Shown here piece by piece: positions 55,681-64,000 of a stretch of 64,000 bases of DNA. The DNA comes from Rhizomys pruinosus. Lineage: Eukaryota; Chordata; Mammalia; Rodentia; Spalacidae. The position numbers and the translations under genes were made by a program. The stretch is from the NCBI GenBank assembly GCA_009823505.1, contig VZQC01006884.1:169505-233504 (forward strand), given 5' to 3'. The notes beneath the pieces are model-generated. The model was not told the DNA's origin. It ran no database searches and was given only the letters and a program-made list of their open reading frames with translations. How positions within the stretch are numbered: the stretch's first letter is position 1; the number at the start of each line of letters is the position of its first letter.

Positions 55681-56835
55681 TTCATGATGATTTGTGTTGA
55701 TTTGGAGTTGTACCTTCTTTCTTTTGGTTAACTGGGCTAGAAGTCTGTCTATCTTGTTTATTCTCTCAAAGAATCAACTTTTGTATTCATTGATTTTTTT
55801 TTGATATTGTTTTCGTTTCTATTTCATTGATTTCTGCTCTGATTTTTGTTATTTCTTCGTGTCTGTTGCATTTAGAGTTCATCTGTTGTTGTCTCTCAAG
55901 TGTTTTTAGCTGCAGTGTTAGATCGTTCACTTGTGCTCTTTCTGTTTTTCTAATGTAGGCACCCAGGGCTATAAATTTACCTTTTAGGACTGCTTTTAAT
56001 GTATCCCATAGGTTTTGTTGTGTTGTATTATCATTGTCATTCAGTTCCAGGAATGCTTTTATTTCTTTCTTTATCTCTTCCTTGACCCATTCATTATTCA
56101 GGAGTGTGTTGTTTAGTCTCCATGTGTTCTTGTAGATAGTAGGGCTTATCCTGGTGTTGATATTGAGCTTTATTGCATTGTGGTCTGAGAGAATGTATGG
56201 AATTATTTCAATCTTTTTGTATTTGTGGAGGTTTCTTCTGTGTCCCAGTATGTGGTTGATTTTGGAGAAGGCTCCATGGGGTGCTGAGTAGAAAGTATAT
56301 TCTCTGTTATTAGGGTGGAATATTTGGTAGATATCTGTGAGGTCCATTTGTTGTATCATATTATTCAGTTCAGATGTCTCTCTATTTATTCTTTGTCCAG
56401 TTGACCTGTCCAAAGGTCTCGGTGGGGTATTGAAGTCCCCTACTATGAGTATACTGGGTCTAATCTGTGCCTTGTGGTCCTGGAGAATTGTATTTATAAA
56501 ATTTCGTGCACCAGAGTTTGGGGCATATATATTCATGATTGTGGAATCTTCATGGTCAGTTGTTCATTTGATAAAAATATAATGGCCTTCATTGTCTCTG
56601 CTGATTTCTTTTACTTTGAAGTCTATTTTGTCTGATATTAAAATGGCAACTCCTGCTTTCTTTTTGGTACCATTTGCTTGGAATATTTTTTTTCCATCCT
56701 TTCACTTTAAGGTGGTGCCTGTCCTTGAAGGTAAGATGCATTTTTTCATAGACAGCATATAGATGGGTTCTGTTTCCTGATCCAATCTCCCATTCTATGT
56801 CTTTCAGTTGGGGAATTTAGTCCACTAATATTTAA
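55681..56835 (-). pseudogene. L1 copy B ORF2 endonuclease part
   Basis: The minus-strand frame 56536-55787 encodes 249 residues of the endonuclease and linker with [24 protein letters not shown] and [11 protein letters not shown], the Asp/Asn and Asp-His motifs of APE-type nucleases. Upstream sequence to about 56835 carries the N-terminus, frameshifted near 56540 and 56690. A stop follows at about 55787. Confidence 0.88.
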
Positions 56836-56924
56836 TGTTATCACTGAAAGATGTGTGTTGCTTCCTTTCAACTTATTATCCATTTGCATTTTTATTCTAG
56901 GTTTCTACTTCTGCAGTTATGCTT

Positions 56925-58330
56925 TTATTGATTTCTCTTTCTAGGTGCCTGGGCATGATTGCTTCTTTCTTCTGTCCTTTGAATTGCTTCAAGTATTCTC
57001 TGAAGGGTTGGTTTTCCGGACACATATTCTTTCATCTTGTTTATCTCTCCTTCAACTATAATTGACATTTTTGCTGGGTATAGTAATCTGGGTTGGCATC
57101 TATAGTCCTTTAACACTGGGAACGCTTTGCTCCATGTTTTTCTTGCTTTTGTAGTTTGCAATGAGAAGTCAGTTTTAATTCTGATAGGTTTTCCCTTATG
57201 TGTAACTTGTTGTTTTTCTCTTGAGGCTTTCAGAATTTTGTCTTTGTTTTGGGCGTCTAGTGTTTTACCTATGATATGGCATGGAGAGTTTCTTTTCTGA
57301 TCTTGTCTTTTTGGAGTTCTATGTGCTTCTTGTATTTGTATTGTATTTTTAAAAAATATTTTATTTATTTATTTATCTGTTTGAATGTAATGTCTGCATG
57401 TAGGTCTGTGCACCCATGTTGTGCAATGCCGCGGAGGTCAGAAGAGGGTGTCGGATTCCTCTGGAACTGGAGTTCTCCTGGATTTGGAGTTACAGTTGGT
57501 TCTCAGCTGCCATGTGGGTGCTGGGGATTGAACCTGGGTCCTCTGTAAGAGCAGTGGGTGCTCTTAAACGCTAGGCCATCTCTCCAGCCCCGGTTTGTCT
57601 TATTTTAGTTTGGGGAAATTTTCATTTATTACTCTGTTGAAGATCTGATCAATATCATTCTCTTGGGATTCTTCTCCTTCCTCTATTCCTATGATGTGGA
57701 GGTTTGATCTTTTCATAGTGTCCCACAATTCCTGGTTGTTCCACTTTTGTGTATTTTTAAATTTTTCATAATCTTTACTTGAGGTTTTCAGTTGCTCTGT
57801 GTTATCTTCCAGGTCTGATATTCTTTGTTCTGCTTCCTCCATTCTGCTTCTGAGGCTTTTTCCATTCCTTTCCTCTTGATTCGATGAGTGTTTGATTTCC
57901 TTTTTCATTTCCTCTCCTGATTTCTTTAGTATTTCTACTTCTTTTTGGAGCTTCTCAATCTCTTCCTGTAGCTCTTTGCTTTGCTGGTTGGTTTCCTTAT
58001 CTATTTCAGCATGGGATCTTTGCGTTTCTACTTACTTCTGGAGTTTGTCATTCTCTCTCTCCAGGTCATTCTTGATTTCTTCATTCTCTTTTCTTAGTTC
58101 TTTGATTTGCTCTTTATAATATTGTAGTTCTTTAAGTATGTTCACAATTATGTTTCTGATATCTGTGTCCTCGGCCATCCTGAGGGAGATCCCACTGTAT
58201 AAATCTTCCATAGGTTTGGTTCAGCTTGGTGCAAGATTTTCCTGCCCCTTTCCGGTGTTGTCTCTTCTTCGTGTTCCTGGCATGTGGGCCTCTCTGCCTG
58301 TATTTCAATGTGTATCCCAAATTTCTCTTC
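56925..58330 (-). pseudogene. L1 copy B ORF1, split by a B2 SINE
   Basis: Minus-strand pieces in order: an N-terminal frame (58332-58132), the coiled coil and RRM start (57908-57600; EEAEQRISDLEDNTEQL, RSNLHIIGIEEGEE), then after the B2 insertion the C-terminal domain (57161-56925; CQPRLLYPAKMSIIVEGE). The domain order is that of L1 ORF1. The SINE and several shifts abolish the protein. Confidence 0.88.
57345..57592 (-). repeat. B2 SINE inside L1 copy B ORF1
   Basis: Reversed B2 (gtaatgtctgcatgtaggtc ... gccatctctccagcccc) with an A/T-rich tail at 57345-57380. No clear target duplication is visible; flanks are tgtattg and ggtttgtc. Confidence 0.93.
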
Positions 58331-58624
58331 ACTGTGTTGAAGGCTTGCTTTGCTTGCCCCCTTCAGATGCTTTTATTGTTTGTTTGATTGATTTGTTTTT
58401 CTCCTCTTCTCCTTGCTTATGGAGTGTTGATTTGTCTAGTTTTAGGCTTTCTATTGGAGGTCTAACTCACTCTTCCCTTTCTGTTCTGAAGGTTCTCCAA
58501 AGAATCCACTTGGACACTCTCTGGGCAATCCCTGTTGGGGGATGAGGGGTAATGCCTTTTTAGCCTGGGCCTCAGTACTCTGTGCTTCAGGTCGATATGG
58601 GAAATCCCTGATCTCCCTCCTCTC
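58331..58624 (-). promoter_or_regulatory. L1 copy B 5' UTR
   Basis: The reverse complement begins gaggagggagatcagggatt and contains cctgaagcacagag, parallel to the start of copy C (gatccgagatctcctgag, gctgaagcacagg). Promoter role is inferred from L1 biology. Confidence 0.5.
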
Positions 58625-58851
58625 TTTTTTGATCAAGTTTATTTAGAACCGGATTTTTTTATGTAATTTACCAGTGAAGACATTTATAGATGTAAAATTT
58701 TGATACAATCAATATTTTTAATTGACAAAATTTTTTCAAAATTCCTATTGTTTCTTTGTCATATTTATTTTGTGATTCACAAGGAATTTTCTTTCAAATC
58801 CAAGTTGTCAAATTCATAAGCAAACATTGGCCTCACCCTTTTTGTGTGTAT
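58625..58851. other. Unassigned stretch
   Basis: AT-rich. No feature supported. Confidence 0.3.
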
Positions 58852-58990
58852 TTTTGAGACAGGGTTTCCCTTTAGTCTCAGCTGGCCCGGAGTCTGCTCT
58901 GTAGATCAGGCTGGCCTTGAACTCACAGTGTTCTGCCTGCCTCTGCCTCCCATGTGCTAGGATTAAAGGTATGTGCCACCACACCTGGCT
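58852..58990 (-). repeat. B1 SINE
   Basis: gagacagggtttccctttag, gatcaggctggccttgaact and gctaggattaaaggtatgtg are a reversed, near-complete B1. Confidence 0.92.
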
Positions 58991-61027
58991 GGACTCACCC
59001 TTTTAATATCTGTGGGATCTAAAATGGCAGCATGCTTGTTGTTTCTGAACTGGTAATTTCATTTTTTTAAGCCTTCTAGCTATGGATTAGTTAGTGTGGA
59101 TTAATTAGTTTCAGTTAGTTTTTAGTGCTGATGATGGTCACTAGAGGCTTTTGTGTTGAAAAAGATAAATTGCTTTCTCTAAGCAATACAGTTGTCAATA
59201 ACTGAAAATGCCAAGACATGTTAAGATTTTTGTGACATGCTATGATTGAAATAAGCAGGGTCTGTCTATGGGCATACCACCCAGAATGTGCCTGATCTTG
59301 TCTTAAGGGAGCAGGATGATCTGATAGAGAACAGTGTTGGGAGTGGAGAACAGAAGTGCGGGCTACAGACAGAAGACAAGAAAAAGGCTGTAATAACTCA
59401 TCCAATATCTCAATGTGTCATTACATTGGTGGATAGTAAATAAACATTGTTCTGGATAGAGGGGGAACCCTGTGTCAAGTTGTGAGGTTAGGATAATTTT
59501 AGCCTTTCCAGAAACAGGAGGCTGGTAGAGCTTTGGGGGAAGGGGTGGCAGGTGGGGCAAAGCAAGTCTGATATATGAAGAACCAGGCAGGTCTAGGTTG
59601 CAAAATTAATTTTTGAACCATTGTAAGTCACATAGTTCTTGACCTAGTTGATGAGGAGATAAGCAAACAAAAAACAACCTGGTAAATCTAATACTAGAAA
59701 CAGAAACATGAGATTTAAGAAAATTAAGAAACCAAATGCCATTTGTTAAAAAATGGAACAAAAAATGAAATTTAAATATTAAGAAACCAAATGGCATTTG
59801 TTGCAACTACTCAGCTCTGTATTATAATGCAAAAACTTCCATCACAAACTGAGGCTGTGTTCCACAAATACTAGCTACAGAAACAGAGCATGGGTCAACT
59901 TTTCTAGCCCTGAAATAGATCAAGACTCTGCCTCTAATTCTGACTTGGGATAAAAATTGCAGAGTAGTAAGTTCACAGAATTTTGAAGTGTAAGAACCAA
60001 GTCTTTTAGTTACAAAAATAAAATAAAATGAAGGAATTACCATATCAATAATGACAAACATGTTTATGGGTTATGGCCTTGCAGAAATAGTACCAAATGG
60101 ATGCACTGTACAGCACGGAGTCTATGGGTGGGGTTGTCTACAAAAATAAAGTAGAAAGACCCAAAATTGATACTGGTGGGGTGGGAGGTCTGAACAACAC
60201 ACTAAAGTATTTGCAATTAACTGAAAGAAGATTATGAAATTATTTTATCACTCCACATATATTTAGATGTTAAATGACATTTGTGTGAAAGATGAATTGA
60301 AGTGCACAAAACCAAAAGTAAACTCCTATTGCTATTGAAAGCCCTTCATAACCTACACCCATGATCCCAGTCCAATTGTAATTGTTCTCGTTTCCATGAG
60401 GATGAAGCTCATCTCCCATATTGATTTCCATCTGGTAATTTGGCTTCTATTATCTGAATGATCTTTTGCTCCGTCCACATTTTTTTTTTTTTTATCGAGG
60501 GAGCATTTCTTGATGTTTCTTAAAGTTGTTTGTCTTTGACTGTAATTCATAGTTTGGGGAACTTTAATATAATTCTTCTTTGTGATTCTGTTCTATCTGT
60601 ATTTCTTATGTCTCAGCAGGATTATAAGCTCTAATCACAGCTCCCTGCAAAGTGCTTGTCATAATGCAGAGAAGCTCCAATGCAAAGTAAATACATTGAT
60701 TAATTGATACAAATATCAATAACATTGAAAATTCTCCCTGAACACAAGCTAATGTCCAAAGTGCTTCATAAACTTGATAAATGTTTTCTTAGGATTTCTA
60801 CCACATACTTTATATCGCTGTTTACATTTAATATGCATACATAAAAGATTTCACCTTAAAACGTTATAGTAGCAGACTGAATAAGCATTCATACTTTCTG
60901 TTTTTAATTTAAAAAACTGCCATATTTTCTAACTTTGGGTAGAAAGAAATGTTCTGTCATGATTCATTACTTAGAAAATTGTCATGAGAGTGGACATTAA
61001 GCAAATGGTGACTGTTACAAAGTTGAT
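58991..61027. other. Repeat-poor stretch, nothing assigned
   Basis: No SINE, L1 or LTR recognised over about 2 kb. It contains a 25-base near-exact repeat (59723-59747 and 59778-59802) and a T run at 60480-60493. No exon supported. Confidence 0.4.
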
Positions 61028-61195
61028 GTGCCGGGCATGGTTGTGCACGCCTTTAATCCTAGCACACAGAAGGCAGAGGTGGGTGGATCTTTTTGAGTTC
61101 AAGGCCAGCCTGATCTACAGAGTGAGTTCAAGGACAGTTGGTGCTACAGGGACACCCTGTCTGGTAAAGACAAAAACAAACAAACAAACAAACTT
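61028..61195 (+). repeat. B1 SINE
   Basis: gccgggcatggttgtgcacg ... ttcaaggccagcctgatcta ... caccctgtctgg, with a caaa-type A-rich tail (61170-61192). Confidence 0.93.
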
Positions 61196-64000
61196 GGTGC
61201 AATGAAAGCTCAATAACTTTAATGCTTAAACTCTTAAGTGATCTTTGCCTCAGCAACTTTGCATTGCTATAATACAATACCACAAGAGTGGGTGGTTTAC
61301 AGACAACAGAAATTGATTTTTGTGGCTTGGAAGCTAAAAATGAAGGTCTGGTATAAGGATGTTTTTAAAAGTACTGGCCTTGCTAATTCCTAAAAAGCAG
61401 GTTGAAGGGGCATGGAAACCCTCTGGGGCTTCTCTTACAAGGCTCAGATTACCTCCTGAAGATATGAGTTTCTATATAATCACCTTTAAGTTTTTTTTTT
61501 CAGTTATAAGTTTTAGAGAACTTAAAAATTCCAAACTCAGCAAAATTACAGTAGAAATCCTAGGATCATAGGTTTCTTTATAGCATTAACATGGAGTAAA
61601 TAAGAGCAATAATTTTTTCCTTTGGGGGGCTTAAAATGCTATATTTAAAGGAATCAGTTTGCTTTATCAGTAAATTATGAAAGTTCCTCTCAGAGATCAC
61701 TATCTAAAATAAATTCAAATAACACAAGTAATGTAAGGAGCGCTTCTTGGCCACTGACATTGTCTCCTAACTGCTTAGCTCTCTGGGCTGTGCACTAGGT
61801 GGAGTTGTCTTTTATATTTTGAGGAGGGGGGAGTGCGAACTGGTCATGGTTAATTTGTCGATACTGCTGATCCTTTGGGTTAGTATTTCACATTTGTAGT
61901 CATCATACCAAGGAGACCTTGGGTTTTTTTTTTTTAATAAGAGTTGGAGGACCATTACTGTTGAGGCTGTTTTCCTACTGGACATAAAAGAAGTAGAAGA
62001 GAGTTACCAACTCCTAGTGCCTTCCCTGGGTCCAGTGAGGTGGAGCTCAGGTATATTCATGGGGACAGGAGATGGCTTCTAATATGACCTGCAGGCAATG
62101 GCTGTGAGTTCCATAAAGAGTCCCAGTTGTGAAGGTTAGCAGTTTTCCTCCAACTTACGACTTTCTGCTCACAATATCCCTTGAGACCAGGGCTGGATGC
62201 TTTTCTAGTAGGCCCTAACATTTTTTCTTGGTATTGAGATGATGCTGGCCTGAAAATATAGATTCGTTACTTCTAGGCACTCCTGCATTAATGGCAGTGC
62301 AGGACCAAATTTCTTAAGCACCTTCCTTTTCTTTAGGTGCTAATGTGGAGTCTGCCCAGCTTTTCTTTGCACACATCTATACTATAACACACAGATACAT
62401 CTAACCCATGAAATAGAATGGTATTTAGCTGACATTTGCTTTTTGTGGTGGTTTTGTTTTATGGTTGCTGCTGATACTGACTGTTGCTTCTAGGAAAAAC
62501 ATGTGGGTATGGTCTTGGACAGCCTTTATTTGGAACATCTCCATTACCTGATCAACTGTCATCTAGGGACATTTTTATTTAGAGATATTTTATTAAGTAG
62601 ATATGGTTGGATTTGTTAACATTGAGCTCAATTCCAACAGCACTGTAACTCCCACTTGCTCAAGGTTATTGTATAGACCTCACATAGTTTCTTTTATGCT
62701 CTCACCAAGAAGGCAAAGAGTTCAGCTTTCTGACTGAGGACTATTTGATAGAATGGAATTACAACAAACACAAACATGCAAAAAACATGGTACCAGGTAG
62801 ACTATGAAAAGAACAGCTGTTTATAGTATGAGAACTGAGAAAGAAGGCAGAACTTTTGTGCCTTGACCTTAGTTGACATCCCATGCACTGAGCAACCCAA
62901 GATTCTTGCATTTATTCAAATAAATACACACAGATCAAAATAAACAACATATTGACTCAGGGTTACATACAAACTTTAGGGAGTTGGGAAATTAATAGAT
63001 ACAGAATCTGTAAGTAATGAATTTCAACTGTGCATAGTCAACATTATTCTTGATACTTTGTACAGCACTGAACTCTGAATGTATTAGAAGTGTCCAGTTT
63101 TAGAACTGCTTTTTCCTGAAACAAGTCAACTAATGAGATAATGGTCTAACCCAGCTTTGATGCACTGTCACTCATATTTTATAAAAATTAGATTTGTATA
63201 CATGAAGGAATATCATCCTACCCTGGATTCTCACAGCTTCCTGTGATCTACCTGTGTGAGTTTCTTATTGAGGTGACTTGATGAATCTGTTGTAAAATGA
63301 ACAACTTTCTGTCCCATCTTTCCCTTATGGCTACTGACTGCATGGACTGCAGTCATTCATAGATGAAACATTACCTCATATTAATAAGGAAACCCCCGAG
63401 GTCAAGGTTGCTGAAGCAAATTGCTCTCTGACCATCATTCTGAAATACTGTCTGATGACTGGCTGATAGGTGAGGAGGCAAGGTCACTTTAGGCTGCTTT
63501 TCTCTCATTTTTCTGTTCTCTTTTACCCAACAGCCAAGACTGCTTTCATACCTGGGTCCCAGAGAAAAGGGGTTAGGAGAAAAAGCAGACTTCAGTGGCT
63601 TGGATCTAGTAATCTGGGCCTGATTTCTGGTTGAAGTAACATCCTTTTTCTACTTCCAACTGGAACTTTTGTGAGTTTCTCAAGGGTTTTCCTATTGGAG
63701 AATCTTAATATGTAGTAAGAACAATAAGAAGGATTCTCAACCAGCTGTCTGTTATAGCTTCCACACTGCCCACTCTCCTGGATGAGTTCCTCATTATGAT
63801 CCATTCACTCTGAGGTGGCTAAAATTAGGCATCTTTTATTTTAAAGGGTGAATTACTCCCTGCAGTAATAGGGGTTCTTTTCTTTTCCTGTTTTTCAGAC
63901 AAAGTCCTGCCTCTTGTCTTTAAATCTCTTCAACTTGTACCAGAGTCTAATCTCTTGTTTCATCAAGATTAAATTATATATATATATATGCCACAGTTGA
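61196..64000. other. Repeat-poor stretch, nothing assigned
   Basis: No recognised interspersed repeat or exon over 2.8 kb. A short TA run lies at 63975-63988. It could be unique intergenic or intronic DNA. Confidence 0.4.

Larger units (their letters stand above)
52140..58624 (-). mobile_element. L1 copy B, near full length, minus strand
   Basis: Read on the minus strand: 5' UTR (58624-58330), ORF1, ORF2 and a short 3' UTR ending near 52140. It carries two later B2 insertions (55427-55664, 57345-57592) and an 852-N gap. Without these it would be about 5.2 kb plus the gap. I found no convincing target duplication. Confidence 0.88.

Overview
This window is ordinary nuclear DNA from a muroid rodent, most likely a cricetid (hamster, vole or deer-mouse type). 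The evidence is the repeat content. There are B1 (7SL-derived), B2/B3 (tRNA-derived), ID-B1 fusion (B4/RSINE1-type) SINEs, rodent LINE-1 copies and a MaLR LTR element. The youngest B2 copies have an unfamiliar, non-mouse tail sequence and clean target-site duplications. I recognise no intact host protein-coding gene, no rRNA or tRNA gene, no CRISPR array and no bacterial or phage feature. Species assignment from memory of repeat consensus is an inference.

Layout. 0-12 kb: an L1-tailed composite repeat (called R1 here) enters from the left edge. It is followed by old SINEs, a 33-bp minisatellite, a complete two-LTR MaLR element (4202-6098, with a tRNA-Leu-like primer site), microsatellites, and a suspicious near-identical duplication around a single N at 9293. 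12-27 kb: mixed SINEs, L1 3'-UTR fragments and microsatellites. One 84-base minus-strand stretch (12041-12124) reads like a coding exon with a splice donor. 27-34 kb: ancient minus-strand L1 fragments broken by R1 tails and B2 insertions, with another single N at 29444. 34-37 kb: minus-strand L1 copy 'A' keeps ORF1 and the endonuclease half of ORF2 and is joined, through a 131-N gap, to an R1 unit. 37-39 kb: a roughly 0.9-kb segment present twice in tandem around a single N, probably an assembly error. 39-44 kb: a solo MaLR LTR, SINEs and a third long R1 copy. 44-49 kb: plus-strand L1 copy 'C', with a 12-bp target-site duplication, frameshifts and an internal deletion of the RT core. 52-58.6 kb: minus-strand L1 copy 'B', nearly full length, with two B2 insertions and an 852-N gap. 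58.6-64 kb: repeat-poor DNA with only two recognised B1 copies.

No genes act together here. What the window mainly shows is nested retrotransposition: L1 copies supplying machinery, and SINEs and the L1-tailed R1 units using it. The L1 coding regions are all broken (frameshifts, stops, deletions or gaps), so no autonomous element is visible. Several of the most striking duplications coincide with single-N joins and should be treated as assembly problems until tested with reads.
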